The position numbers and the translations under genes are program-made. Shown piece by piece: positions 54,912 to 64,000 of a DNA stretch of 64,000 bases (the stretch's first letter is position 1; each line of letters opens with the position of its first letter). This DNA comes from Alphaproteobacteria bacterium US3C007 (GTDB lineage: Bacteria; Pseudomonadota; Alphaproteobacteria; Rhodobacterales; Rhodobacteraceae), in assembly GCA_034423775.1 (NCBI GenBank), contig CP139918.1:3558412-3622411 (forward strand), given 5' to 3'. The notes under the pieces were generated by a model. It worked only from the letters and a program-made list of their open reading frames with translations, was not told the DNA's origin and searched no databases.

Positions 54912-56711
54912 TTAACCATCCATTTTGAGCGCTGAGATAAAGGCCTCTTGAGGGATATCAACCCTTCCAAACTGACGCATCTTTTTCTTACCCGCTTTTT
55001 GTTTATCCAAAAGTTTGCGCTTTCGCGTGGCATCTCCGCCGTAGCATTTGGCCGTAACGTCTTTGCGCAGTGCCGCAAGCGTTTCACGCGCGATCACCTT
55101 GCCACCAATTGCCGCTTGTATCGGTATTTTGAACATATGGCGCGGGATAAGATCTTTCAGCTTCTCGCACATGGCCCGCCCACGGGTTTCAGCGCGGTCA
55201 CGATGCACCATAATCGACAGCGCATCGACGGGCTCGTCATTCACCAAAATTGACATTTTAACCAAGCTGTCTTCGCGGTAGCCCGTCAGCGTATAATCAA
55301 AGCTCGCATAGCCCTTAGATACAGATTTAAGCCTATCATAAAAATCAAACACCACCTCATTCAGCGGCAGGTCATAGACCACCATTGCGCGGCTTCCAGC
55401 ATAGGTAAGATCTTCTTGAATGCCGCGACGATCTTGGCAGAGTTTCAGCACATCTCCCAGATACTCATCCGGCACCAAAATGGTGGCTTTGATACGGGGT
55501 TCTTCTAAATGATCAACCTTGCTGAGATCGGGCATATCGGCCGGATTGTGCAATTCAACCATCGTCTCATCGCGCATATATATGTGATAAATCACCGAAG
55601 GTGCCGTTGTGATAAGCTCGATATTATATTCGCGTTCGATCCGATCACGGATTACTTCCAGATGTAGCAAGCCTAAAAACCCGCAGCGAAACCCGAAGCC
55701 CAAGGCCGCAGATGTTTCCATTTCTGAGCTAAAAGAGGCATCATTCAAAGAAAGCTTTTCGATGGCGTCGCGCAAATCTTCAAATTCTGCGCTATCGACC
55801 GGAAACAGCCCGCAAAACACCACGGGTTGGCTGGGCTTAAAGCCGGGTAACGCGTCTTCTGTACCTTTTTTCTCATGCGTGATCGTATCACCCACGCGCG
55901 TGTCCCGCACTTGTTTGATCGATGCCGTGATAAAGCCAATTTCACCCGGCTCCAACGCGTCGACCTGCTCCATTTGAGGCCGAAAAACCCCAATACGATC
56001 AACATGATGCGTTGACCCGTTGGATAACATTTTAATCCGCTCGCCTTTTTTCAGCGTGCCATCCATCACGCGCACAAGCACAACAACGCCCAAATAGCTG
56101 TCATACCAACTGTCGACCAGCATCGCTTTTAAAGGGGCCTCCCGCTCACCGGTCGGCGCGGGTAGATGGCTTACGATTGCCTCTAATGTCTCTTTAATTC
56201 CTACACCCGTTTTGGCGCTGACTTGGATCGCCTCGGAGGCGTCAATCCCAATCACGTCTTCGATCTGATCGGCCACCCGATCACAATCGCTTGCCGGCAG
56301 GTCTATTTTGTTCAAAACGGGCACAATCTCGTGATCTGCATCAAGCGCTTGATACACATTGGCTAGGGTCTGCGCTTCAACCCCTTGCGTGCTGTCAACC
56401 ACCAACAAGGATCCTTCAACCGCGCGCATAGACCGGCTGACCTCATAGGCAAAATCAACATGGCCGGGGGTGTCAATCAAATTAAGCACATAAGTTTCGC
56501 CATCATTTGCCTGATAATCAATGCGCACCGTATTGGCTTTGATGGTGATGCCGCGTTCGCGTTCGATATCCATCGCGTCAAGCAGTTGCTCTTTCATATC
56601 GCGGTCTTTGACGGTTCCGGTTTCTTGGATCAACCGGTCTGCCAAAGTGGATTTTCCATGGTCAATATGCGCAACAATGGAAAAATTTCGAATTTTATTA
56701 AGCTCTGTCAT
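54912..56711 (-). CDS. lepA: Elongation factor 4 (LepA)
   Basis: This 599-residue ribosome-associated GTPase has G1 [10 protein letters not shown]3 DTPGHVDF and G4 NKIDLP. EF-G-like domains II, III and V follow, and the LepA-specific C-terminal domain ends [18 protein letters not shown]. The start is placed at the ATG giving [19 protein letters not shown]; the frame is open 36 bases earlier. LepA acts in initiation or late ribosome assembly. Normal length. Confidence 0.97.
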   Translation of the reverse strand: MTELNKIRNFSIVAHIDHGKSTLADRLIQETGTVKDRDMKEQLLDAMDIERERGITIKANTVRIDYQANDGETYVLNLIDTPGHVDFAYEVSRSMRAVEGSLLVVDSTQGVEAQTLANVYQALDADHEIVPVLNKIDLPASDCDRVADQIEDVIGIDASEAIQVSAKTGVGIKETLEAIVSHLPAPTGEREAPLKAMLVDSWYDSYLGVVVLVRVMDGTLKKGERIKMLSNGSTHHVDRIGVFRPQMEQVDALEPGEIGFITASIKQVRDTRVGDTITHEKKGTEDALPGFKPSQPVVFCGLFPVDSAEFEDLRDAIEKLSLNDASFSSEMETSAALGFGFRCGFLGLLHLEVIRDRIEREYNIELITTAPSVIYHIYMRDETMVELHNPADMPDLSKVDHLEEPRIKATILVPDEYLGDVLKLCQDRRGIQEDLTYAGSRAMVVYDLPLNEVVFDFYDRLKSVSKGYASFDYTLTGYREDSLVKMSILVNDEPVDALSIMVHRDRAETRGRAMCEKLKDLIPRHMFKIPIQAAIGGKVIARETLAALRKDVTAKCYGGDATRKRKLLDKQKAGKKKMRQFGRVDIPQEAFISALKMDG

Positions 56712-56794
56712 GACTGAGGATATGAGTTGAAATGAAAGATTGGTCAAGGTGTGAAACCGCCGCGGACTTCTTCAATGATAGCAACGGCAGACTG

Positions 56795-57550
56795 TCAGGC
56801 AAAAAACAACCGCGCTGCTGCCTCAAAAGCGCGCGGGCGATCCGCGTGCAGCCAATGGCCAGCTCTGGGTATTTTGGCAAATTTTGCATTTGGAAACAGA
56901 TCCTTGATGCGCGGGCGCATTTCTTTTGCAACATAGGTGCTTTCTGCGCCCGCCAACATCAAACAAGGCTTTTGAAAAATTTCGGTAAGCTCGGGAAAGC
57001 CCAGAATTTGAGGCATCTCTTGCTGCAAAATTTTTAAGTTCAGCTTCCAGCGCTTTTCTTTCAAATCCAGTGATCTCAGGAAGAAATTTCGCAAAGCGAG
57101 ATCGGGAACATCGGCAGCCAAAGCTTGGAGCGCCTCGGCGCGGGTGCTTATTTGCGAAAGATCCAGCCGCTGCATCGCTTCAATATACTGGCTTTGGTCA
57201 TGGCCATAGGCGACGGGGGCGATATCGGCGATCAGCAATCTCTCAACCAGATTAGGCTCCGTTAGGCCCAAAACCATCGCCGCTTTACCGCCCATTGAAT
57301 GGCCAATAACATGCATCGGGTGGCCAATATGCTGAATGATCTGGGCCAAGTCCTGCGCCATATCGTGATAAGATTGGCTGTCATACCAGGGGCTATCGCC
57401 ATGGTTGCGCAGGTCAACGGCATAAACATTAAATTGATCCGAAAGCCGCTTGCTGATCACGCCCCAATTGCGCGCAGACCCGTATAACCCATGTACGATA
57501 AGCAGCGAGGCAGCGTTCTGCGCGCAAGGATAGGTTAGGCAGTTTAACAT
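56795..57550 (-). CDS. Alpha/beta hydrolase (YbfF type)
   Basis: This 251-residue hydrolase has the oxyanion segment VHGLYGSARNWG, the nucleophile elbow GHSMGG (serine near residue 94), an aspartate in ADIAPV and the catalytic histidine in AGHWLHADRP. This is the pattern of YbfF-type esterases acting on acyl-CoA or short esters. AGGAA, overlapping the stop of the small frame before it, serves as ribosome-binding site. It is 83 bases upstream of the lepA start in coordinates and transcribed in the same direction. Confidence 0.93.
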   Translation of the reverse strand: MLNCLTYPCAQNAASLLIVHGLYGSARNWGVISKRLSDQFNVYAVDLRNHGDSPWYDSQSYHDMAQDLAQIIQHIGHPMHVIGHSMGGKAAMVLGLTEPNLVERLLIADIAPVAYGHDQSQYIEAMQRLDLSQISTRAEALQALAADVPDLALRNFFLRSLDLKEKRWKLNLKILQQEMPQILGFPELTEIFQKPCLMLAGAESTYVAKEMRPRIKDLFPNAKFAKIPRAGHWLHADRPRAFEAAARLFFA

Positions 57551-57559
57551 AAAAGGTTC

Positions 57560-57736
57560 CTAGCCGAGCGCGATCATATTGACCAGAGGTTGCCCGCTTG
57601 TTGAAACACCCGGGTGCGGTACGGCGCAAAGGGTAAACCACCGCCCAAGCCAGCTTTTGCGAGGAATATGGCGCTTTAAACTGCCTTCTCGATCCGCGAT
57701 TTCAGACCTGTGCACATGAATTGTAATGTTCGCCAT
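57560..57736 (-). CDS. Hypothetical 58-residue protein upstream of the hydrolase
   Basis: This short frame ends nine bases before the hydrolase start, and its stop codon is part of the hydrolase ribosome-binding site, an arrangement that suggests coupling. It would encode MANITIHVHRSEIADREG and a C-terminal half with SWLGRWFTLCAVPHPGVS. No clear ribosome-binding site precedes its own ATG, and no family is recognised. It may be a remnant of a longer protein. Confidence 0.3.
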   Translation of the reverse strand: MANITIHVHRSEIADREGSLKRHIPRKSWLGRWFTLCAVPHPGVSTSGQPLVNMIALG

Positions 57737-57798
57737 CGAAAGGACTATCTTCGCGCTTGACGCCCCATGGACCATGTTCTATCACGCGCTATCAGAGT

Positions 57799-57872
57799 GC
57801 GGGTATGGTGAAATGGTATCATAAGAGCCTTCCAAGCTTAAGGTGCGGGTTCGATTCCCGCTACCCGCTCCA
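57799..57872 (+). tRNA. tRNA-Gly (anticodon TCC)
   Basis: A 74-base cloverleaf with encoded CCA. The acceptor stem is GCGGGTA/TACCCGC, the loop CTTCCAA gives TCC (57831-57833), and the T-arm is GCGGG/CCCGC with TTCGATT. The anticodon stem has an A-A mismatch at its top. It is the last backbone gene before the decayed tail. Confidence 0.95.
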
Positions 57873-58047
57873 GATATCACCAGACTAAAGCAGCCTACCG
57901 ATAGATAACCTACTGATAAAGTTACTGTAAATAGCCCCTCACGAGACCAGGCTTAGAAGAGTTTTGATCAGATTACCGGCGCCAAAAGTTTCATATATCC
58001 TTCATCGTGCCGGGGTTGATTATGCCCGTGGAACCACACGCCCTTAG

Positions 58048-58356
58048 AGCCCAAAAGAAGCCCAAGCAATCAGTTCAAGAGCGAATGCTTCATTAGCTGC
58101 TGCAAACTCTAACGGCGTGAAATTGGGCGGCTTCATCGGCTATGTAGAAGGTGAAAAAAATCAGACACGCATAGATAAGCGCATAGAGAAGGCTCACCTT
58201 AAAATAGCCAGACTTCTTAAAACCCAATATTGGAAAGGTTTTATTCTGACGGCTCTTTGTTGTTGGGCAGATTAGCCAAGGCGCTTGATCAAGAACAGAT
58301 ACCAATAATAGCAGGTAAAGGTCCGTGAGCCGCTATCTCGCGCCAGTGGCGTTTAT
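58048..58356 (+). pseudogene. Serine recombinase (resolvase) C-terminal remnant
   Basis: A frame with stops on both sides encodes EAQAISSRANASLAAANSNG followed by VKLGG, which matches the resolvase segment EARAISERTKAALAAAKARG-VKLGG after the catalytic core. It ends with GRLAKALDQEQIPIIAGKGP, the start of a helix-turn-helix region. The TGA after it sits where family members have tryptophan. The catalytic N-terminal domain is gone. A minus-strand frame here is a shadow. Confidence 0.5.
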
Positions 58357-58567
58357 CAGAGGTAAGCAGCTTAGCCCCCAATAGTGGACCATAAGGTTCC
58401 TTTAAAAAATATTTGCTCTCAAACGCTAGATCCGGACCACAAAACATCAGGCCAAATTCAAACCCGCCCCGGCAACCAAACCATCTGCAAGCGGTGTCTC
58501 TGTGATAGAAACCACGCCTGATATGCGCTTTGACTTGAGGTGTAATTTTATTTTATGCCCTTCAGGG

Positions 58568-58885
58568 TTAAGTCGATGCTCCGCTGATATTTACTTGTCC
58601 TTGAAGAACTGCCCCAGAGCTGACTTGCAGATTATCGCTTTCCAAATTGGTCTTAGTTGTCGAGCCTTCTTTCAGATCAACGCTTTTGGCGTGAATATCC
58701 CCTGAAATACTTCCAAGGCTGACAAGATGATGTGCTTTTATGTTTCCTTGAATAAACCCACCCGAATTTATCGTCACATTTATGCAGCTGACATTCCCGA
58801 CCACTCTTCCATCGACAGTCAAGTTTCCATCACTCTTTATGTCACCTTCAATAATTAAATCTGCACTTATTAGGGAGCCTGACAT
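58568..58885 (-). CDS. Bactofilin family protein
   Basis: This 105-residue protein is almost entirely the bactofilin beta-helix (DUF583). It starts MSGSLISADLIIEGDIKSDG and then repeats hydrophobic-glycine strands (NLTVDGRVVGNV, VTINSGGFIQGNI, VSLGSISGDIHA, LQVSSGAVLQGQV). Bactofilins polymerise into cytoskeletal sheets attached to the membrane. No unstructured tails of the longer forms are seen. AAAGGATC lies upstream of the ATG. It stands alone in a gene-poor area. Confidence 0.88.
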   Translation of the reverse strand: MSGSLISADLIIEGDIKSDGNLTVDGRVVGNVSCINVTINSGGFIQGNIKAHHLVSLGSISGDIHAKSVDLKEGSTTKTNLESDNLQVSSGAVLQGQVNISGAST

Positions 58886-59356
58886 TTTTTCGATCCTTTA
58901 TTGCTTTATCTTCCTAAAGAGCAAAAAGTGCGCCAAAAATTCAATGGCTCTGCTACCCCCTCAACTGCTTATGTCGTAAATACAACAATGGGCATAGGCA
59001 GGACAACGACTAGATCGCAACCTGAGTAGCCCAAGAACAGATAGAATAGTAAATACTGCGGGCTGCGATGAAGGCACCAGAATTCTCTGCAGAAAGTTTT
59101 ATCTTATGCGTTCCGGGCTCAAGGATGGGCTGTTCAACGCTGATTTTGGAGAAAAGCCACTGCGCGTGCGAATCTTAATCAAGATCACGACCAAAAGTTA
59201 AACGCGATAGGCTGCATGCCTACACCCCCGCATATTTAAGCGCAAAAACGCCACTATTGAGCATCCCTCCACAGACCCCCGCTAAGGGGGGGGGATGCTT
59301 GGTGTTGAAGCCGCAGCATGGTCTTCTTATATACACCCTTGGTAAAGGAGGGCAGA
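58886..59356. other. Non-coding stretch before the DUF4389-like gene
   Basis: About 470 bases without a supported gene. Frames are short and interrupted. A run of nine G residues (59286-59294) sits about 60 bases before the GTG start of the next gene. Confidence 0.55.
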
Positions 59357-59617
59357 GTGTCACAACTTGTAACATCAGAGCGTAAACAGATTGTCATGAG
59401 AGGCTTTCAGATGCTTGTCATCGGCATAATGATGAACATTGGCATAACAATCATCGGATTTTTGGCATTCGTGCAATTTCTGTGGATTGTTATCTCGAAG
59501 GAGAAAAACGTCTTTATCACCGAACTGGCCTCAAACTTTAGGAGTTGGTATGATAAGGCCTTCGCATTTCTGCTTGGCGCGAGTGAAGAGAAGCCGTTTC
59601 CATGGCAAAAGATATAA
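59357..59617 (+). CDS. DUF4389-like small membrane protein
   Basis: This 86-residue protein starts at GTG with GGAGGG five bases upstream; the frame continues 39 bases higher to an unsupported ATG. One long hydrophobic region (MLVIGIMMNIGITIIGFLAFVQFLWIVIS) may span the membrane once or twice. The end FITELASNFRSWYDKAFAFLLGASEEKPFPW matches the DUF4389 pattern (SW-yY-y...e-yPFP). Function unknown. It converges on the MAPEG gene with 12 bases between. Confidence 0.78.
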   Translation: MSQLVTSERKQIVMRGFQMLVIGIMMNIGITIIGFLAFVQFLWIVISKEKNVFITELASNFRSWYDKAFAFLLGASEEKPFPWQKI

Positions 59618-59629
59618 CCTTACGTCTCG

Positions 59630-60028
59630 CTAAAGACCTAAACAGATCACATACAAATAAACGGTGCATATAAGACCTGTCCACCACAGGCAGCTTCTTA
59701 TCCAAGAAATCCCAAGTAGATACACAATAAAGTGCCCTACTCTCACCACAACGAATGCCTGCAAAACGGCTGTGGTTATATTGGTAGAAACAGACAGCAG
59801 AGCAAGTGTGAAAACCGGGGGAATAATCAATACAAGCGAGATGAGCGTGTTGTTTAACGCTCGTATGGCTCGGTCAGCTAAGCCCGTATATTCTATGCCA
59901 TCTCTTGAACCAACCAATGGCCTTAGCCCATGCTGGTGTACCGCCAAGATTGATTGTACCACCAGCATCAGCATTACCAGCAAGCAATATATCAAGAGTA
60001 TCTTTAGCTCAGGGGGCATTGTAATCAT
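59630..60028 (-). CDS. MAPEG family membrane protein
   Basis: This 132-residue protein has four hydrophobic helices. Typical MAPEG positions are VGSRDGIEYTGLADRAIRALNNTLISLVLIIPPVF, where R-A-x-x-N-x-x-E/S is the glutathione-contact motif, and VVRVGHFIVYLLGISWIRS. Bacterial MAPEG proteins are membrane glutathione transferases or peroxidases, often of unknown substrate. An ATG nine bases later is an equal start candidate. Confidence 0.85.
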   Translation of the reverse strand: MITMPPELKILLIYCLLVMLMLVVQSILAVHQHGLRPLVGSRDGIEYTGLADRAIRALNNTLISLVLIIPPVFTLALLSVSTNITTAVLQAFVVVRVGHFIVYLLGISWIRSCLWWTGLICTVYLYVICLGL

Positions 60029-60326
60029 TGCTTGCTCTGGCTGATTAGCGAGGAAAACACTTAATCAGCTGTGCGTGATCAGTAAAAACGCCAAAGCCGC
60101 GTATATCGTTATGCCAAACATCAATCGATCAGATTGGCTTACCGTAAAAGCAAATTTGGCGGCCTTTGCCCTGATCGGGGTTTTAGCGGGGCGGTTATTG
60201 TTTTTAATCATGAAAGAAATACGTCCTTCAGAGACTATCAGATCAATGTTTTTTTTGCGCAGGCGTCAACTGACCCGAATGAAAGCTTTGCTTAACCAAC
60301 CAGGCTTCTTCTGCTATCATTATTGT

Positions 60327-60575
60327 ATGGATGCCAAACTGAATAAAAACTCGGGCCAAATGCTAAAAGCCTTCAATGATGCCTTGATGCTGAAGCAGAA
60401 GTCAGGAAACGATCCACTACAGCAAGTTCGAACGAATAGTGACACGCAAACGCAACGCTTAGAGCAAACAGATCTGCGGGCAGTAGCCATTATGCTAAGT
60501 ACGGAAGCCAAAGAAAAACTACGGGACTCTAAGCGTAAAAAACGTAAAGAGCAGAAAAAGCAGCAGAAAAAATAA
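60327..60575 (+). CDS. Small basic coiled-coil-like protein
   Basis: This 82-residue frame from MDAKLNKNSGQMLKAFNDAL continues through a polar helical region and ends in a lysine-rich tail (RDSKRKKRKEQKKQQKK), suggesting nucleic-acid binding or an unstructured end. The frame is open from a GTG at 60075 and would add a hydrophobic helix (LAAFALIGVLAGRLLFLIM). No start has a good ribosome-binding site, so the 5' end is uncertain. No family recognised. Confidence 0.45.
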   Translation: MDAKLNKNSGQMLKAFNDALMLKQKSGNDPLQQVRTNSDTQTQRLEQTDLRAVAIMLSTEAKEKLRDSKRKKRKEQKKQQKK

Positions 60576-60580
60576 ACTTA

Positions 60581-60781
60581 ATGAACACTAGCCAAATCAT
60601 AACACTGGTCGTGATCATAGCAGCGCTCGGCGGCTCTATGGCGTATTACAACTTTAAAGCGCCAGACGATAAACCTCTCATACGGGGTGAAGTTGAGTGT
60701 ACGGCTGCAGCGGCTTCTTTGCCGTTGGTGAATGTAGCAACTGGCATGGGCATGGCTGCAGCCATCGCTGAATGCGAGTAA
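60581..60781 (+). CDS. Small membrane-anchored hypothetical protein
   Basis: This 66-residue protein starts five bases after the previous stop. The N-terminal helix is QIITLVVIIAALGGSMAYYNF, followed by a short exported-looking domain with two cysteines (C40 in EVECTA and C65 in AECE) that may pair outside the cytoplasm. No family recognised. Confidence 0.5.
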   Translation: MNTSQIITLVVIIAALGGSMAYYNFKAPDDKPLIRGEVECTAAAASLPLVNVATGMGMAAAIAECE

Positions 60782-61004
60782 TTTGTGGCTAAAAGCTATA
60801 CCCGATTATGGTAAGCCAACTCACGAACACCCCCTAGAATTGGGATTGACTGGACACCAAAGGCTACAAAACGCACAGGACACCCCATTCATTAATTTGA
60901 TCTAACAGATGAGTTAGACGTTTTTATATCTGAGAGCCAGCATATCAACGCAATCCATCAAGCATTAGCCACCTCAATAAAAACAGTCAGGTTTGATAAA
61001 AAAA

Positions 61005-61555
61005 GAGGTTATTGCAGATGCGCGAATGTCAGTTTTTTTTACACTTTCCAAGCTGAACGTCCAAACCGATGGCATCTCTCTTATTCGCCCCGAGAGGAAG
61101 ACGCTTTTATAACCAGAAAAAGCAGACCAGTTTGGTCGTAGCGACGATGACACCAAAAAGAATATCCGGTTATTCTTGGATTATAGCGTTACCATTAAGG
61201 CGATCTTCAACCTTCTAGCGTTTGAGACCAAGCCATCTGATGCGCTGGCCACAACCTCACGCGATGCAATGCTTACCTTTATGTCACCAATCGCAAAGCC
61301 ATAAGAGTTAGCGATGAAGAAAGCCCCGTTAGAAGGTATTGCGCATGCTAAAGCTAACAAACCGGAAAGCTGCAAGGGTAGAAAGCCTAGCTATACCGCC
61401 GCTCAGATACGCTTGGTTATGCAAAGGTTTACGGGGTGATGGCGTTAATAAGAAAGCCGGAGATGTTGGGCCGAGCAAGTTGAGTGTTTAAAGGGTAACA
61501 AAAGTTCCAGGTAAGGCCCTTAAGCGTTTGAGCCGCTGGTGTTGAACCTAAGAGA
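61005..61555 (+). pseudogene. Serine recombinase (resolvase/invertase) pseudogene
   Basis: Translating across frameshifts and stops gives the order of a resolvase. EVIADARMS is a worn copy of the N-terminal YARVS motif. Then come DQFGRSDDDTKKNIRLFLDY, FETKPSDALATTSRDAMLTF, EGIAHAKANKP, GRKPSYTAAQI and finally GVNKKAGDVGPSKLSV and RVTK, the helix-turn-helix. Stops fall at several places, one of them TAA where a tyrosine codon is expected, and one frameshift is near 61432. Clearly dead. Confidence 0.72.
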
Positions 61556-61818
61556 TCCACCGCCGAACCAGAACCAGTTTGATACAGGGAGACTCTGCTT
61601 TATCGTATAACCACAATATGGCGGTCGGAGAATAATGTTTATCTATGCAACATTTAATTAAATATATTTGTCATTTCTATTGTTCTTTGTTTGTGTAGGA
61701 TATGCCTGTCCTCGTTGGCTGCGCTTAGGTTTCGCAGGTTCAAGACATAGTTGTACCTAATCAATAGTCGGGACTGCCAAAAGCGGCAAGACGTTGACCC
61801 CTTAGAAGGAAAATTAGA

Positions 61819-62010
61819 TTGTTTCAATATTCCTGGATATTAGTTTTCACAGCGATAAATGGCCTGCTTACCGTTGGTGAAATGGATACAAAAGAAGAAT
61901 GTTTAAACGCAGCTGCTCAAATGGAAGAGGTCGGAACTGTGGGAATTACGGGAAATTTTGCATGTATTCCTGCGCCAAACTATATCGCCGAGGGTGAGGC
62001 CTTTGAATAA
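61819..62010 (+). CDS. Small exported hypothetical protein with two cysteines
   Basis: A 63-residue frame from TTG with AAGGA upstream. A short N-terminal hydrophobic segment (FQYSWILVFTAINGLL) is followed by a polar part with C28 and C49 (EECLNAAAQ and FACIPAP). The layout is common among small marine phage or bacterial proteins of unknown role. Probably membrane-anchored or exported. Confidence 0.5.
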   Translation: MFQYSWILVFTAINGLLTVGEMDTKEECLNAAAQMEEVGTVGITGNFACIPAPNYIAEGEAFE

Positions 62011-62100
62011 GAAAAGTCCAAATAAGTACAATATCAATTAAAAATAAACGACCCTGCGCCCAAAGAAGCAGGATAATGCCACCCCTTAAAGGAACGTATA

Positions 62101-62448
62101 ATGATTAAGCTAATAATTCGCCTATCGATAGTTGCATTAGCCGCCATGTTTCCAAAATTTAAGATTGGTTATGGGGTGTTACTTATAATTGGTTTGTCGC
62201 TAACTTCTTCGCTATTTTTCTTTGGGGCCTATGCAGATCACATCAATGGGCAGCCTTTTTGGATTGTGCGCAATATGATACTTTTTGGCATAGGTTCTTT
62301 GGCGATCGGTTGGATCTTAGGATTGGCTTTGATCCGGCAAGCTAAAGGGCATCAGGCAATGATGGAGCAGGGATTAGAAGAGTATGAACGCGTTCAAAAG
62401 CAGAATTCAAACACGTTAACGGCCGCTGCTCGTGATGAACGTAGCTGA
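62101..62448 (+). CDS. Two-span membrane protein, unknown function
   Basis: This 115-residue protein has AAAGGAACG upstream of the ATG. There are hydrophobic helices in the first third (KIGYGVLLIIGLSLTSSLFFFGAYA) and middle (MILFGIGSLAIGWILGLALI), and a cytosolic helical tail (AMMEQGLEEYERVQKQNS). The coding frame is intact in a region otherwise full of remnants. No family recognised. Confidence 0.65.
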   Translation: MIKLIIRLSIVALAAMFPKFKIGYGVLLIIGLSLTSSLFFFGAYADHINGQPFWIVRNMILFGIGSLAIGWILGLALIRQAKGHQAMMEQGLEEYERVQKQNSNTLTAAARDERS

Positions 62449-62549
62449 CCTTATGCTTCGATTTTAATCAACATACCCAGCGATAGCAAAAAATGCCATG
62501 AAACCGAACGACTCAAGCATCACAAGTGACGGAAGCATCCAATTTACGG

Positions 62550-62942
62550 AATAATGAGGCAGTACCACTCGATCAGAGCAACTTCGCAGTTTAGCTTGGT
62601 GTTGATACACGTTGCTAGGGAACTTTGGAAATTGAAGTTATTTTGAAATAAGGCCGGAATTTAGGCCCCTTTGTAGACTGTGCATGCGCCGGAAACGCTT
62701 CATCGCCCGTTCTCATCCTCGAGAGGTTAAGTGTGAATTCTCAGCTGTGTTATTCAGCCATTGCTGTGCAACTTGTTTATCCGCAAAGCCTAGCTCTTTG
62801 GCTGCTGGACCTCAAAATAAAAGCCTATCTTTAACGATCTCATTCGGCGATCCATACCGGCGCTTCGCTTTTCTCCCGAGCATAGTTTTCTAAACTTCGC
62901 GCTCATGATAAAATGCAGACCAAAGGAAATACTGTTTTTCCG
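62550..62942 (-). pseudogene. IS6-family transposase remnant
   Basis: Reading the minus strand across frames gives EKQYFLWSAFYHEREV, then KRRYGSPNEIVKDRL, GPAAKELGFADKQVAQQWL, NNTAENSHLT, ERAMKRFRRMHSLQ and LNCEVALIEWYCL. This order is that of the C-terminal half of an IS6/IS26-type transposase, including the NN-AENSH motif with the last catalytic glutamate and the LN-AALAEW end. Stops and shifts are frequent. No terminal inverted repeats were found, so it is an old fragment. Confidence 0.75.
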
Positions 62943-63732
62943 TTTGTCTTTACAAAACTTTATCATAGGTCCCCATTAAGCTGCAAAACTTGATGCCCCC
63001 TGCCCATCACTTTTGAGTCTTACAAGCGCCCTTAAAGCCAAACCTATGCCACCATCATCCAATAGTTTCTAAATCTTACTTCCACTCGCCTCTTGGTAAG
63101 CAGATGTAATAATTTTTCAGATAAAGTGACATTCTATATAAATAATTCATGTAAGCTGCATCGATCTAGGGTTGGTTTTGAATTAGCGATCTGAAACTGT
63201 ATTAGAGATATCAGCATGGCTAATTACCAAGCCTTTTGCGAGCAAACCAGCTTCTTGTGAGACTGCCCTATCCGAGCAATCTACTGCCATTAATATATAA
63301 TTCAGCTTATCTTTGGCGGTTATCCCTGAAGTCGGGTCCGCAGGTAGGTACTTATACGTTAAATTGAACGTATCGGCATCGCGGGCATCTGCATTTCAAT
63401 GAGAATACTATACTTCAATCATGCGAAAAAAGTTGCTTGAAATATATTAAATGTTGATTTCATTTACTTCTATACTTTAGGCGGTCGTGATCATTCATTT
63501 GACCGGGATATTCAGCAGCACAGATACCTTCACGTCAGACCCTGGCGAAAAAGAACGTTCGCAGAAACTGCTTGCACGATAATAAAACTTGTCTGAAACC
63601 TCCAGCTATGTGAAGGCTTGATTTGAACCGATAAGTTTATGCATAGCGCTATAGAAGTGGTTTGATTACAAGAAGATCTTTAATAAGGTCAAAATCAATT
63701 CTAAATTACGGAGCGTCTCAAGCTTTAACAAC
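62943..63732. other. Non-coding stretch near the window end
   Basis: About 790 AT-rich bases with no supported gene and no repeat or remnant recognised. Confidence 0.5.
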
Positions 63733-63999
63733 ATGTCAATAAGAATACCCATATTCGTCGTTGTTGCGGCACTCGTCGCCTTGATGCCCCTTAGGGCCTT
63801 AGCAGAGGTGAACTTAAAGCGTTTATTCTGGCCCGAACACGAGCAGCAAAATATTAATGGGCTTGAGCTTATTGCGAGCTTTGAGGACGCTGACTATGCC
63901 TCTTACCTTTTCAATAAGCTGGAAGATAAAACCCTGCTGCTTGTCGAACCCGGTAAAGAATTTTACTTCGATGGAAAGGAACTGCTATTGTCTGTCTAG
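63733..63999 (+). CDS. Exported hypothetical protein
   Basis: This 88-residue protein ends just at the window edge. A signal peptide covers about residues 1-24 (IPIFVVVAALVALMPLRALAE), after which a polar domain without cysteines begins (VNLKRLFWPEHEQQNINGLELI). Probably periplasmic. No family recognised; the upstream ribosome-binding site is weak. Confidence 0.55.
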   Translation: MSIRIPIFVVVAALVALMPLRALAEVNLKRLFWPEHEQQNINGLELIASFEDADYASYLFNKLEDKTLLLVEPGKEFYFDGKELLLSV

Positions 64000-64000
64000 C

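Noticed and set aside
58093..58305. 70-residue minus-strand frame with a hydrophobic segment
   Set aside because: It is opposite a recognisable recombinase remnant.
1..64000. CRISPR array, restriction or toxin-antitoxin system
   Set aside because: No regularly spaced repeats, cas genes, methylase-nuclease pairs or TA pairs were recognised.

Overview
The window looks like a chromosomal segment of a marine alphaproteobacterium of the Rhodobacteraceae (Roseobacter group). Three things point that way: the gene order around cobS/cobT (bolA, a J-domain protein, cobS, cobT); the murB-ddl-ftsQ-ftsA-ftsZ-lpxC-bamD-recN block; and a tRNA-His with an A discriminator. Host genes are only moderately GC-rich, as in streamlined planktonic roseobacters. 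The species was not identified.

From 1 to 11 kb: the end of pepN, gatB, a bolA-family gene, and the cobaltochelatase genes cobS and cobT with a J-domain protein and a GST-like protein. Then come an Xaa-Pro aminopeptidase, a 42-residue membrane protein, a DUF1330 protein and an exported FKBP-rhodanese fusion. From 11 to 14 kb there is a flagellin with a repeat-containing variable region. It is preceded by a helical protein of two tandem ~92-residue repeats that I could not assign to a family. From 14 to 22 kb: an MFS permease, hexuronate catabolism (uxaC-uxuB), small enzymes, a nitroreductase and an HxlR regulator. From 22 to 28 kb: an RND exporter, a LolA-like protein and an outer-membrane barrel form an envelope-transport operon, followed by a D-lactate dehydrogenase.

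From 28 to 45 kb is an envelope and division core: recN, bamD, lpxC, ftsZ, ftsA, ftsQ, ddl and murB on the minus strand; an ABC-F gene broken in a (GC)7 tract; olsB and bamE; then yceD-rpmF-plsX-fabH-ihfA-merR and tRNA-Pro on the plus strand.

From 45.3 to 52.4 kb is an AT-richer genomic island. It lies between tRNA-Pro and tRNA-Leu, with a degraded tyrosine integrase facing the 3' end of tRNA-Leu. It holds two similarly built modules, each a divergent gene set bracketed by related repeats (A on the left, B on the right). Module 1 has a tandem ferredoxin-fold protein and a PQQ-type sugar dehydrogenase. Module 2 has a methyltransferase, a cupin and the most striking gene of the window, a ferredoxin / class III nucleotide cyclase / Rieske triple fusion.

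From 52.5 to 57.9 kb is host backbone: a candidate structured RNA (possibly 6S RNA), mmcB, tRNA-His, cytochrome b561, lepA, an alpha/beta hydrolase and tRNA-Gly. From 57.9 kb to the end coding density collapses. A few small genes (bactofilin, DUF4389-like, MAPEG, small membrane proteins) lie among remnants of two serine recombinases and an IS6-type transposase, so this is a decaying mobile-element landing zone.
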